DNA from: Candidatus Alistipes faecigallinarum
GTDB taxonomy: Bacteria; Bacteroidota; Bacteroidia; Bacteroidales; Rikenellaceae
NCBI GenBank assembly: GCA_019115605.1
Contig: DXDG01000011.1
Coordinates: 26,904 to 90,903 of the forward strand
Reading direction: 5' to 3'
Length of the DNA: 64,000 bases
Position 1 is the stretch's first letter. The number at the start of each line of letters is the position of its first letter. Shown here one piece after another: positions 1 to 9,382 of this stretch. The notes under the pieces are model-generated. The model saw nothing but the letters and a program-made list of their open reading frames with translations. It was not told the DNA's origin and ran no database searches. The position numbers were made by a program, and so were the translations under genes.

Positions 1-2
1 AG

Positions 3-962
3 GTGCGGTTCCGCGACGTTCATGCGGCCATCCTGATGAACCTCTCGACCTACTTCCTCTGCTACTGGCTCTTCAGTTCGGCACTCACCACGCTGCTCGA
101 CCGTTTCTACATCACGCGCCGCCGGCTGCGTCTCCACCTCTCGGCATGGGTGCTCTTCACGCTCCTCTCGGGCATCATCCTGCTGGGACTGCCCGAGGGC
201 GCGGCCCAAAGGGCGGGGCTGACCGTGATGGCCGCCTGGCTCGTGGGCTACGGGCTGTGGCTGGCCCGACGGCTTGTCCGCGCCTACCGCCGCGCCGTGC
301 GCCTCTTCGACGACACCCACTCCGACAACATCGGCGCCTACATCCGCTGGATGTCCGTCTTCACATGGTGGGCCGTCATCTTCGGCGTCGGCTGCGGGCT
401 GCTCACCTTCCTGCCCGACCGCTACGTCTTCCTGTGGATCCTCTCGTCGGTCCCCTTCTACATCTACCTCTACTGCTCCTACATGAACTACCTGCTCCTC
501 TACGAGCGGGTCGAGCAGGCACTCGAAGAGGAGCTCCCCGCAGAGGAGAGCGCCACGGATCCGTGCGATTCGGACAGTCCGGACGACACGCCGGACCCCG
601 GGGCACGGCCCCTCCATACAGACCTTGCGGCGCGGCTCTCCGAGTGGATTACCGCCGACGGCTACCTCCGGCCGGGACTGACCATCCGCGAACTGGCCGA
701 TGCGCTCCACACCAACCGCACCTACCTCTCGGAATACATCAAGGCGACCGGCAACGGCTCGTTCCGCGACTGGATCACCGACCTGCGGATGGAGTACGCC
801 AAACGGCGCATGCTCCAACACCCCGGGCTGAATATCGCTGAAATCGCCGAGACCGCGGGCTTCGTCTCGCCCAGCCATTTCACCCGCATGTTCAAGGCCC
901 GCGAGGGGGTCTCCCCCTCCAACTGGCGCAAAACGCAGGGCGGGGAGAGCTCCATGTTGTAA
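3..962 (+). CDS. AraC-family regulator with N-terminal membrane domain (5' end probably outside window)
   Basis: The visible 319 residues hold about five hydrophobic segments (roughly residues 9-31, 44-64, 71-92, 112-136, 141-167), an acidic linker (about 170-205), and a C-terminal AraC-type DNA-binding domain (about 215-312) with two helix-turn-helix units; the second contains IAEIAETAGF and SHFTRMFK. Membrane-anchored AraC proteins of this layout are common in Bacteroidetes and usually have more N-terminal helices. The first in-frame start is a GTG at base 3, so the gene probably begins before the window. The next gene is on the same strand 268 nt downstream; regulation of that surface-protein gene is possible but only inferred from position. 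The signal sensed is unknown. Confidence 0.85.
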   Translation: MRFRDVHAAILMNLSTYFLCYWLFSSALTTLLDRFYITRRRLRLHLSAWVLFTLLSGIILLGLPEGAAQRAGLTVMAAWLVGYGLWLARRLVRAYRRAVRLFDDTHSDNIGAYIRWMSVFTWWAVIFGVGCGLLTFLPDRYVFLWILSSVPFYIYLYCSYMNYLLLYERVEQALEEELPAEESATDPCDSDSPDDTPDPGARPLHTDLAARLSEWITADGYLRPGLTIRELADALHTNRTYLSEYIKATGNGSFRDWITDLRMEYAKRRMLQHPGLNIAEIAETAGFVSPSHFTRMFKAREGVSPSNWRKTQGGESSML

Positions 963-1010
963 CTCCGACCGGTCTCCGACGGTCCGCATCTTTGCCGGAA
1001 CAACAATTTT

Positions 1011-1048
1011 TTCTTGCCTAAACGACAAATTCTTGCCTAAACGACAAA
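1011..1048. repeat. Perfect 19-bp tandem direct repeat upstream of the GLUG lipoprotein gene
   Basis: TTCTTGCCTAAACGACAAA occurs at 1011-1029 and again, without a gap, at 1030-1048. It lies between the AraC-type gene and the surface lipoprotein, upstream of a possible -7 element TAATTTTG (1086-1093). It may be a pair of regulator sites or a slippage-prone duplication; the sequence alone does not decide. Confidence 0.9.
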
Positions 1049-1085
1049 ATCGACGGCCAAAAGCTCCCGTTTTCGGTTTTTCTGT

Positions 1086-1093
1086 TAATTTTG
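1086..1093 (+). promoter_or_regulatory. Candidate -7 element for the GLUG lipoprotein gene
   Basis: TAATTTTG matches the Bacteroidetes -7 consensus TAnnTTTG. No TTTG is seen at the expected -33 distance, so the call is weak. If real, the mRNA would have an untranslated leader of about 130 nt before the ATG at 1231. Confidence 0.35.
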
Positions 1094-1230
1094 CTCCCGA
1101 ACTCCGTTTCCGGGCCCTGTTTCCCGGCTGCCATCCGAACAAAATCTCCGTGTTTACACGGGGCCCCCTTGCGGGCCCGACCTTCGGCCAGACGGCAGCA
1201 CAAAACAAAAACAAACAAGAACAACCCGAC

Positions 1231-3069
1231 ATGAAGAAAAAAAATTCCATCCATCTACTTTTTGCCGCAGCCGCGCTGCTCCTTGCCACGGCTGCCTGCA
1301 CGAAGGACGAGCCGGCGGACAGCGACCTCCCGTCCGAAGAAGAACAAGAAGAACAGGAAGAACAGGAAGAACAATACCCCCTTGAGATAGCCCGCATCAC
1401 CTTCCGCATGATGGAGCGCGGCGAGGCGCAGTCCTGGGGCGCACCGCAGATGCGCGTCAGCGAAAACGCGGACGGCAACAACTGCATGTTTGAAACGGGC
1501 GACCAGTTCGCCGTGCAGATAGAAGGCGATACGCAGACCGGTATCTACACCGTGCAGGCCGACGGCTCCGCCAAAGCCGGAACACCCCTGTTCTGGAGCG
1601 ACCGCGACAACCACACCGTCCATGCCTGGTACCCCGCTACGGACGGCACCCTCGACCTCGGCGACCAGCAGACCGACGGTCTGGCCTACCTGCTGAACGG
1701 TACGGGCACGGGCGACTACCTGACCCCCGTCACGCTGAACTTCACCCACGCCCTGGCGAAGGTGCGCATCACGCCCACGGACGAGGCACTCGGCGAGGTG
1801 CAGAGCATCCAGCTCTATACCTGCACCCGGTGTACCTACGAAAAAGGCCAGGCCGTGCAAGGCTCGCAAGAGGGCTGGATAGAGATGAAGCGGTGCGCGT
1901 ACAACGGCGCGACCTGCTGGGAGGCGAATGTGGTGCCCGGCTATGAAATCACGAAACTGCGGACCAACGGCAGCGAGGAACGCGACCTCTCTGCTGCCAT
2001 CACCCCCGTGGCGGGCAAGTTCTACGAGATCACGCTGAACTATGACCCGGGCTACGTCGAGGTGAGCGAAGGCAACTACACCACGGGCAACAAAAAGGGA
2101 CTGATAAACCTCGCCAGGCTGGCGAACGACGGAGCAACCGACATCAACATCACCCTGACGGGCGACATCGACCTTTCGGGCATCGACTGGGTACCGATAG
2201 GAACAGACTTTGACATCGCATACACCGGCACCTTCGACGGCGGCGGACATACCATCACGGGGCTGACCGTTACGGGAAGTTACCACTATGCGGGTCTGTT
2301 CGGATGCATTGGCGAAGGCGGCACGGTGAAGGACTTGACGCTGAAAGACGTACAGATAGAAAGCGATTACGTTTATGGCAATGTCGGCAGCGTGGCGGGA
2401 TTTAGCTATTACAAAGACATAATTGCAAACTGTTCGGTGTCGGGCAGCGTCAGCGGCTCCTCCGCAGGCGGCTTGGTGGGCAGTCAATGGGGCGGTTTCA
2501 TCACCGGGTGCAACTCCTCGGTCACAGTAAAGGGAGAGTCCACTGTCGGCGGCGTGGCAGGTACCACAAATGCTGATTCCACCATGACCGCCTGCTATGC
2601 CACGGGCGATGTGATCCTTGAAGGCAAAACCACAGACACCCACTTTGTCGGCGGCGTGGTGGGATTCAACGGCGTCAGCACCCTCGTTGCCTGCTACGCT
2701 ACGGGCAACGTGAGCGGCTCCGGAAGCGGCAACATCTATGTTGGCGGCGTAACGGGAGTCCACGACAGCCGCACCATGACCGCCTGCTACCATGCCAAGG
2801 GGATTGTCAGCGGCCCGGGCGGAACCACAGGCGGCGTAGCGGGAGAGACTACCAACGCATTCGACAACCCGGTCATCACCGCCTGCTACTGGGGAGACAA
2901 CGGTCAGGACCAAAGCGTCGGCGAAAATCAGGCTGGCATCACCGTCGAAGCCACGAAGGTGGCGGACGGCAACTGGGAAGAAGCCAAAAACGCCATGAAC
3001 ACCGCATTGGGCGGCACAGGCTGGCAATACGAACTTACTGGAGCATTGCCTACCTTGAAGAAACAGTGA
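1231..3069 (+). CDS. Fimbrillin-like/GLUG-repeat surface lipoprotein
   Basis: The 612-residue protein starts at ATG 1231, because this start gives a signal peptide with lipobox LATAAC and modified Cys23; the open frame upstream encodes nothing signal-like. Residues about 30-48 are an acidic Glu/Gln tract from a 9-bp repeat (GAAGAACAG type). Residues about 50-270 resemble the fimbrillin/Mfa-like N-terminal beta domain. Residues about 280-612 are glycine-rich repeats ending in blocks such as VGGVAGTT and MTACYATG, the pattern of GLUG-motif beta-helix adhesins. It is probably anchored on the cell surface and may act in adhesion or as an accessory pilus subunit; that role is inferred. The acidic Cys-Thr-Lys-Asp-Glu start of the mature protein fits surface export. 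Confidence 0.8.
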   Translation: MKKKNSIHLLFAAAALLLATAACTKDEPADSDLPSEEEQEEQEEQEEQYPLEIARITFRMMERGEAQSWGAPQMRVSENADGNNCMFETGDQFAVQIEGDTQTGIYTVQADGSAKAGTPLFWSDRDNHTVHAWYPATDGTLDLGDQQTDGLAYLLNGTGTGDYLTPVTLNFTHALAKVRITPTDEALGEVQSIQLYTCTRCTYEKGQAVQGSQEGWIEMKRCAYNGATCWEANVVPGYEITKLRTNGSEERDLSAAITPVAGKFYEITLNYDPGYVEVSEGNYTTGNKKGLINLARLANDGATDINITLTGDIDLSGIDWVPIGTDFDIAYTGTFDGGGHTITGLTVTGSYHYAGLFGCIGEGGTVKDLTLKDVQIESDYVYGNVGSVAGFSYYKDIIANCSVSGSVSGSSAGGLVGSQWGGFITGCNSSVTVKGESTVGGVAGTTNADSTMTACYATGDVILEGKTTDTHFVGGVVGFNGVSTLVACYATGNVSGSGSGNIYVGGVTGVHDSRTMTACYHAKGIVSGPGGTTGGVAGETTNAFDNPVITACYWGDNGQDQSVGENQAGITVEATKVADGNWEEAKNAMNTALGGTGWQYELTGALPTLKKQ

Positions 3070-3833
3070 ACCGTCGGGCGGGATTCCGCTCCCGCCGCAA
3101 CCGGAACCCCGGTACGAAAGGCCCCTTCCGAAACGCCATCCCGCAAGGATGGCGTTTCGCTTTCCGCTTCCGATGCCGCCCGCCGGCCGCCTCACCGGCC
3201 GGGAAGCAGGAAACGAACCGGGGAAAATCGCAATCAGCGGGGCATTTTGCACGGCTGAACCAAAACGAATCAATTTGCTTACTGTTTATGCACTTCCGGA
3301 CGATATTTCCATTCAGAATCACCGGATTCAACGCTGCGACAGCCCTGCAGACGGCCTGCACAAACAGACATACAGCAGATAATCAACAAATTGATAAAAC
3401 ATTACCGAAATCCTGTTTTTCGGTTTCATTCTGAAACAAATATACACCCGCGAGACAAAAAAGCATAAAAAAATTCATTTTTTTCTGATTTTTTACAATT
3501 TTCGACTATCTAAATCCTCCCAAAAACATCCATTTAAATTATAACCGAACCCTGTCCCTTTCAATTTGCAGGTAATAGGGCGGAATTATATTAACAATTC
3601 TGAATATATCCGGATTATAAATACAGTTATTATAATAATATCAGCCCATTAATAATATTTTACAAAATAAAACCCCGCCCGTTTTCAAGAAAATGAAATA
3701 AATCTGTAATGCGGCGAATCTATCTCATATTCAATTATTTTAGAAAATCACCGAAAGCCGGAAGGGCTTTTCGGAGTGTCAGAATCACAGTTTCCCGGGC
3801 CGGTTTGCTTATAATCCGCGTAACGTAAAGTGC
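3070..3833. other. Long intergenic region, AT-rich in its second half
   Basis: No gene is supported here; the overlapping open frames look like chance readings. It begins with a hairpin (3129-3159) that may end the upstream transcript. From about 3420 to 3790 it is far more AT-rich than the flanking genes, with T-tracts such as at 3478-3496. This may be upstream activating or silenced DNA for the SusC operon, or a remnant of foreign DNA. Confidence 0.6.
3129..3159 (+). terminator. Hairpin after the GLUG lipoprotein gene
   Basis: The arms CGAAACGCCATCC and GGATGGCGTTTCG pair over 13 bp around a CGCAA loop. The T-tract after it is poor, so this is a probable but not ideal intrinsic terminator. 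Confidence 0.5.
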
Positions 3834-3864
3834 TTTAAACCTACGTTTTAATTTCCTATCTTTG
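3834..3864 (+). promoter_or_regulatory. Promoter of the SusCD-protease operon
   Basis: TATCTTTG at 3857-3864 matches the Bacteroidetes -7 element exactly. TTTA at 3834-3837 lies 19 nt upstream, where the -33 TTTG is expected. Transcription would start near 3871, about 20 nt before the SusC ATG at 3891. Confidence 0.7.
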
Positions 3865-3890
3865 CGGCGCAAGAAAGTCCTTTTTTTCCT

Positions 3891-6839
3891 ATGCAACGAA
3901 AAATTCTACCCTTACTTCTCGCACTTTTCGTGTGCGCGATGTCCATTGCATCCCCTTCAGGCGGGGGAGGTCTCGTTACCGTCAGCGGTATCGTTACCTC
4001 GGCAGAGGACAAACAGCCCCTGATCGGGGTAAACGTGATCTCCGGAGCCACGTCGGGCGTCTCGACGCTCGCCGACGGAAGCTACACCATCGAGGTGGCC
4101 CCCGGAACCAAACTGCTGTTCCAGTACATCGGTTACAAGGCCGTGGAGTACACGGTACCCGAGGGAACGTCGAAGGTAACCTACAACCTTGAGATGCAGA
4201 GCGACACGCAGGCGCTCGAGGATGTGGTGGTCATCGCCTACGGCGTCCGCAAGAAGGGCACCATCGCCGGCTCGGTATCGACCGTCAAGGCCGAAAAGAT
4301 CGAAAGCACCCCGACGGCCGCCTTCGACCAGGCCCTCCAGGGTCAGGTCCCGGGCCTCACGGTGCTCTCCAGCTCGGGTGAGCCCAGCCAGTCGGCCGAA
4401 CTGACGATCCGAGGCACCAACTCGATCAACGCGGGCACCGACCCGCTCTTCGTGCTCGACGGCATCGTCATCTCGGCGGCCGACTTCAACACCATCAACC
4501 CGGCCGACATCGAGAGCCTCTCGGTGCTGAAGGACGCCTCCTCGACCTCGATCTACGGAGCCCGCGCCGCCAACGGCGTGGTGGTCATCACCACCAAGCG
4601 CGGACGCATGGCCGACCATCCGGTGATCAACTACCGCATGCAGCTCGGCTTCTCGCAGCTCGCCTACGGCAACTGGGACCAGATGAACACCGCCGAGCGC
4701 ATCCAGTATGAAAAGGAGATCGGCATGACCGAGGGCAAAAACTACGCCCTGCTGAGCAAGACCGACGTCAACTGGCTCGACGAGGTCTTCAACGACGCCG
4801 CCCTGCTCCAGAGCTACGAGCTCTCCGTATCGGGTGCCAACGCGAAGACGAACTACTACGTCTCGGGCGGCTACTACGACCAGGAGGGTATTGCCCCGGG
4901 ATCGGACTTCAACCGCTACTCGCTGCGCGCGAATGTCGAGCAGCGCGCGGCCGACTGGCTCAAGGTAGGAACGAACACGCTGCTCAACTACCAGGAGATC
5001 GAACTCGCCCAGTCGGGAGACTACACCATCGTAACGCCGATCTCGGCCGCCCGCTTCATGATGCCCTACTGGAATCCGCGCCGCCCCGACGGCTCGATCG
5101 CCTCGATGGAGGACGGCAGCTGGAAGGGTGAGGGTCAGAACCCGCTCGAGTGGATCGAGAACAACCCCGTAAGCTACAAGAAATACAAACTCATCTCGGC
5201 GCTCTTTGCCGAGGCCACCCCGATCGAGGGGCTGACGATCAAGTCGCAGTTCAACGTCGATTACTCGCACGCCACCGGCTTCGGCGTCTCCTACCCGGAG
5301 TACACGCCCAACCTGGGCATCGGAACCGCCTCGCGCAACAGCTCCGACGGTCTGACCCTCTCGGTTACGAACACGGTCAACTACCGCTTCCGCGTCGGTC
5401 AGGACCACGACTTCAACTTCCTCGTCGGCCAGGAGGGCATCAACTACCACTACGAGTCGTTCGGCGTAACGACGCAGGGCCAGAACAACGACAAGCTGAC
5501 CAGCATCTCGACCGGTACGCGCGCCGTATCGTGGGAGGACCAGCCCGACGACGACTACGGATTCCTCTCCTTCTTCGGCCGCGGCGAGTACAACTACGCC
5601 AACCGCTACTACGCCGACTTCTCGCTCCGTGCGGACGCCTCGTCGCGCTTCGGCGCCTCGAACCGCTGGGGTGTCTTCTGGTCGGTGGGCTTCATGTGGA
5701 ACCTGCGCAACGAGGCCTTCCTCAAGGATGCCGGCGACTGGCTGACCAACGCCCAGATCTCCCTCTCGACGGGTACCTCGGGCAACTCCTCGATTCCCAA
5801 CTACGAACACCTCGCCCTGGTTTCGGGCGGTCTGGAATATGTCGGCACGGCCGGCATCGCCCCCTCGTCGCAGGGTAACGAGGAGCTCAGCTGGGAGTCG
5901 ACCTGGACGACCAACCTCGGTCTGCACTTCGGCTTCTGGAACCGGCTGAACGTCGATCTGGAGCTCTACAACAAGAAGACGAGCGACATGCTGATGTCCG
6001 TGCCCCAGTCCTACACGGACGGCGGCTTCGGATTCCGCTGGGACAACATCGGCGCGATGGTCAACCGCGGCGTCGAGATCAACCTCACCGGAACGGTCAT
6101 CTCCACCGACAACTTCAACTGGTCGCTCAACGCCAACGTCTCCTACAACCAGAACGAGATCACGGAGCTCTACCACGGCGTCCAGGAGTACGAGATCGCC
6201 TCGTCCGACCTGAAGTATGTCGTCGGACACAGCATCGGCGAGTTCTACATCAACCGCTTCGCCGGCGTGAACCCCGCCAACGGCGACGCCCTCTGGTACA
6301 CCAAGGACGGAGAGCTCACCAACGAGCTGCGCGACGAGGACAAGGTGATGGTCGGCAAGAGTTTCATCGCCCCCTGGCAGGGCGGCTTCGGCACAAACCT
6401 CAGCTGGAAGGGCATCGCCCTCTCGGCCCAGTTCTCGTGGGTGGCTGACCGCTGGATGATCAACAACGACCGCTACTTCGACGAGTCGAACGGCCGCTTC
6501 GCCTCCTACAACCAGTCCAGGCGCCTGCTCAACCGCTGGAAGAAACCCGGCGACATTACGGACATCCCGCGCCACGGCGTCTACACCGAGTTCGACAGCC
6601 GACTGCTCGAGGACGCCTCGTTCCTGCGTCTGAAGAACCTCATGCTCAGCTACACCTTCCCCAAGGAGCTGCTCGGCAAGACGCGCTTCATCAGCGGCGT
6701 GAGAATCTACGCCCAGGCCCAGAACCTGCTGACCTTCACGAAATTCTCGGGTCTCGATCCCGAGGGTAACAGCAACCGCTACGCGGCCGAATACCCGATG
6801 ACCCGCCAGTATACGTTCGGTCTCGACTTAACCTTCTAA
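3891..6839 (+). CDS. SusC/RagA-type TonB-dependent outer-membrane transporter
   Basis: The 982-residue protein has a signal peptide (about 1-25), a carboxypeptidase-D-like N-terminal domain (about 28-95, GIVTSAEDKQPLIGVNV onward), a TonB plug (about 115-230, containing IYGARAANGVVVITTKRG) and a long C-terminal beta-barrel ending in an aromatic residue. It would import an oligomeric nutrient across the outer membrane with the SusD partner 9 nt downstream. It is the first gene of a nine-gene operon whose only recognisable enzyme is a subtilisin-like protease, so peptide substrates, as for Porphyromonas RagAB, are more likely than glycans. Substrate is inferred. A promoter lies directly upstream. 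Confidence 0.93.
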   Translation: MQRKILPLLLALFVCAMSIASPSGGGGLVTVSGIVTSAEDKQPLIGVNVISGATSGVSTLADGSYTIEVAPGTKLLFQYIGYKAVEYTVPEGTSKVTYNLEMQSDTQALEDVVVIAYGVRKKGTIAGSVSTVKAEKIESTPTAAFDQALQGQVPGLTVLSSSGEPSQSAELTIRGTNSINAGTDPLFVLDGIVISAADFNTINPADIESLSVLKDASSTSIYGARAANGVVVITTKRGRMADHPVINYRMQLGFSQLAYGNWDQMNTAERIQYEKEIGMTEGKNYALLSKTDVNWLDEVFNDAALLQSYELSVSGANAKTNYYVSGGYYDQEGIAPGSDFNRYSLRANVEQRAADWLKVGTNTLLNYQEIELAQSGDYTIVTPISAARFMMPYWNPRRPDGSIASMEDGSWKGEGQNPLEWIENNPVSYKKYKLISALFAEATPIEGLTIKSQFNVDYSHATGFGVSYPEYTPNLGIGTASRNSSDGLTLSVTNTVNYRFRVGQDHDFNFLVGQEGINYHYESFGVTTQGQNNDKLTSISTGTRAVSWEDQPDDDYGFLSFFGRGEYNYANRYYADFSLRADASSRFGASNRWGVFWSVGFMWNLRNEAFLKDAGDWLTNAQISLSTGTSGNSSIPNYEHLALVSGGLEYVGTAGIAPSSQGNEELSWESTWTTNLGLHFGFWNRLNVDLELYNKKTSDMLMSVPQSYTDGGFGFRWDNIGAMVNRGVEINLTGTVISTDNFNWSLNANVSYNQNEITELYHGVQEYEIASSDLKYVVGHSIGEFYINRFAGVNPANGDALWYTKDGELTNELRDEDKVMVGKSFIAPWQGGFGTNLSWKGIALSAQFSWVADRWMINNDRYFDESNGRFASYNQSRRLLNRWKKPGDITDIPRHGVYTEFDSRLLEDASFLRLKNLMLSYTFPKELLGKTRFISGVRIYAQAQNLLTFTKFSGLDPEGNSNRYAAEYPMTRQYTFGLDLTF

Positions 6840-6848
6840 TCAAAAGCC

Positions 6849-8390
6849 ATGAACAAGATCTTACGCAATATCAAACTCGGCATCCTCGCGCTCACGGCGC
6901 TCGTCGGCATGAGCTCCTGCCTGGACAAGTACCCCGGCAGCTCGATTCCCGAAAAGGAGGCCATGCAAACGTTCGCCGACGCCGAGCAGCATCTGATCGG
7001 CATCTACGGGCACCTGATGAGCGGCGCACTCTACAGCGGCTACCTCACCCTGCTGCCCGACATCCAGTGCGACCTGGCCTACGCCGTCGAGGGCAACTCA
7101 AACACCTACGGCGACTTCTGGCTCTGGAAGATCCGCCCGACGGACCTGCTCATCCAGGACGTCTACGCCCAGCTCTACGCCGTGATCGGCGCCTGCAACT
7201 TCTACCTCGACCGCATCGACGACGTCATTGCCCGGGAGACGAGCGATACGAACCTCGAGACGCTGGACCAGTACACCGGCGAGGTCTACGCCATCCGCGC
7301 GCTCTGCTACTCGGAGCTCATCAAGTGCTTCTGCGAGGCCTACGACCCCGCCCGCGCCGAACAGCAGCAGGGTGTCGTGCTGCGCTCGAAGTACTTCGAG
7401 AAGGAGCCCGTCAAGCGCGCCTCGCTCTACGACTCGTACCAGTTCGTGCTCAACGACCTGACGCGCGCCGAGGAGCTCATGGACGAGTCGGAGGATACGC
7501 CCAACAACTACTACATGTCGCAGGCCGCCGTGCAGGCCATCCGCGCCCGCGTGGCCCTCTACATGCAGGACTGGGAGGAGGCCGTCAAGTATTCGAGCAT
7601 CCTGCTCGACGAAAAGAAGGACATCTTCGAACTCACCTCGTTCCACACGACGGCTCCCGACGGCGCCACCACGTTCGACTACATGTGGGCCTACGACACG
7701 GGCTCGGAGGTGATCTGGCGCATCGGTTTCACGAGCACCTCCTACGGAGGGGCCCTGGGCACCGTCTTCCTCAACTTCAACCGCGACTACACCTACTTCT
7801 ACCCCGACTACGTCCCGGCACAGTGGGTGCTCGACGCCTATGACGACTACGACCTGCGCAAGGAGAGCTACTTCGCCGACTCGGAAGACGGCATCACGAT
7901 CGGCTACACGAACGGACTGGACTGGCCGCTGCTGGTCAAGTACTACGGCAACCGCGCGATCTTCATCCCGCAGCGCATCTTCCAGGTTTCGATGCCCAAG
8001 CCGTTGCGTCTGGCCGAGCAGTACCTGATCCGCGCCGAGGCCTACTGCCGCCAGGCCAACCCGCGGGTGGATCTGGCCCAGAAGGATCTCGAGGCGCTGC
8101 GCGCCACGCGTTTCCAGTCGGGAGGCGTGATCAACCTCACGGGCAACTGGGAGACCGACGTGAAGACCTTCTCCGAGGAGCGTGTCCGCGAGCTCTACAT
8201 GGAGGGCTTCCGCCTGCAGGACCTCAAGCGCTGGGGCCTGGGCTTCGAGCGCACGCCGCAGTCCTGCACCCAGGACGAGGGCAACAACCTGCGCATCGAG
8301 GCCGGCGACCCGCTCTTCGTATGGCCCATTCCCCAGCACGAGCTGGAGGCTCCGGGCTCGGAGATCACCCCCAACGAAAGCAACAAATAG
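6849..8390 (+). CDS. SusD/RagB-type surface nutrient-binding lipoprotein
   Basis: The 513-residue protein has a lipoprotein signal peptide with Cys24 (GMSSC) and the helix-rich SusD/RagB fold: N-terminal SusD-like region, tetratricopeptide-type helices, and a C-terminal region with EERVRELYMEGFRLQDLKRW, a strong family signature. It caps the SusC barrel and binds the ligand before import. It lies 9 nt after susC and is followed after 21 nt by a further lipoprotein, as in typical Sus-like operons. Specificity cannot be read from sequence. Confidence 0.93.
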   Translation: MNKILRNIKLGILALTALVGMSSCLDKYPGSSIPEKEAMQTFADAEQHLIGIYGHLMSGALYSGYLTLLPDIQCDLAYAVEGNSNTYGDFWLWKIRPTDLLIQDVYAQLYAVIGACNFYLDRIDDVIARETSDTNLETLDQYTGEVYAIRALCYSELIKCFCEAYDPARAEQQQGVVLRSKYFEKEPVKRASLYDSYQFVLNDLTRAEELMDESEDTPNNYYMSQAAVQAIRARVALYMQDWEEAVKYSSILLDEKKDIFELTSFHTTAPDGATTFDYMWAYDTGSEVIWRIGFTSTSYGGALGTVFLNFNRDYTYFYPDYVPAQWVLDAYDDYDLRKESYFADSEDGITIGYTNGLDWPLLVKYYGNRAIFIPQRIFQVSMPKPLRLAEQYLIRAEAYCRQANPRVDLAQKDLEALRATRFQSGGVINLTGNWETDVKTFSEERVRELYMEGFRLQDLKRWGLGFERTPQSCTQDEGNNLRIEAGDPLFVWPIPQHELEAPGSEITPNESNK

Positions 8391-8411
8391 TAACCACATA
8401 GCAGATCGATC

Positions 8412-9347
8412 ATGAAACGAATCATAACGTTCCTGTTTGCCACGGGACTCTCCTGCCTGCTCGCCACGGGCTGCCAGGAGGAGTACAAGACCTACTCCGA
8501 AGGGGAGTATGTCCTGTTCCCGGACTCCGTTTCGCTCAACATGGTGCTCGAGAACCAGGAGTACTTCTCGGTTCCCGTCTCCTCGACCCGCGCCTGCGAC
8601 TACGACCGCACGTTCGGCGTGGAGGTCATCGACCAGGGCAGCACGGCCATCGAGGGCCTGCACTACCGCCTGGCTTCCAACACGATCACCATCCCGGCCG
8701 GCCAGCGCTCGACCGAGGTGCTCGTACACGGCAACTATGAAAACTTCGAACCCTCCGACACGCTGCAGTTCACCCTCCGTCTGGTGATGCCCGAGCAGCT
8801 GAAGTGGGACCTCTACCAGGACCAGACCCGCGTGCGGATGCTCAAGGGCTGCACCTTCCACATCGAGGACTTCACCGGCTGGTGCGTGGTAACCTCGACC
8901 TTCCTGCAGAGCTATCCCGGTGTCGAGAACACGAGCATCCAGCGTCTGATCTACACCGAAGCGGATCCCACCGACCCGGAAACGGTCATCCTGCACGACT
9001 GGCTCTTCACGGGCTATGACGTGAAGCTCTCGTTCGATGCGGAGGATCTCTCCCTGCCGCTGGTCTCCATGCCCGGAGACCAGGTGCTGAGCGACGAGCT
9101 CTCGGTATTCGGACAGATCAACGGAGACAACAAGATCCTCGTGACGAACAGCCCCAACTACTACTCGTTCTTCGACACCTGCGCCGGGAACGTGAAACTC
9201 TGGAGTTACGTCTACGTCTACAACATGGGTACGCCCGTGGGAACCGTAGGCACGTTCTACAACATCATGGAGTGGATCAGCGACGAAGAGGCCGACCGCC
9301 TGGTGCTCGAAGAGGGCATGAAAAAACACGGAGGCCCCTCCTTATAG
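8412..9347 (+). CDS. Surface lipoprotein with Calx-beta-like N-terminal domain
   Basis: The 311-residue protein has a lipobox at LLATGC (Cys21) followed by acidic residues (QEE), consistent with surface display. Residues about 30-140 have a Calx-beta/DUF4843-like pattern (EGLHYRLAS, then ITIPAGQRSTEV), common in accessory lipoproteins of Sus-like loci. The C-terminal half is beta-rich and unassigned; it resembles DUF4984-type proteins but I cannot confirm that. Its position directly after susD suggests a third ligand-binding subunit of the transport complex. Confidence 0.75.
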   Translation: MKRIITFLFATGLSCLLATGCQEEYKTYSEGEYVLFPDSVSLNMVLENQEYFSVPVSSTRACDYDRTFGVEVIDQGSTAIEGLHYRLASNTITIPAGQRSTEVLVHGNYENFEPSDTLQFTLRLVMPEQLKWDLYQDQTRVRMLKGCTFHIEDFTGWCVVTSTFLQSYPGVENTSIQRLIYTEADPTDPETVILHDWLFTGYDVKLSFDAEDLSLPLVSMPGDQVLSDELSVFGQINGDNKILVTNSPNYYSFFDTCAGNVKLWSYVYVYNMGTPVGTVGTFYNIMEWISDEEADRLVLEEGMKKHGGPSL

Positions 9348-9382
9348 TCAGACAAGAGATATAATAAAAAAACGATACGACT

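Noticed and set aside
1255..3273. 672-codon minus-strand frame opposite the GLUG lipoprotein
   Set aside because: It is a shadow of the plus-strand gene; the plus-strand product has a signal peptide and recognisable domains, and the minus-strand product has none.
3957..6575. 872-codon minus-strand frame opposite susC
   Set aside because: Such frames are expected on the reverse strand of GC-rich genes. The product is Val/Arg/Asp-rich without a family, while SusC is certain.
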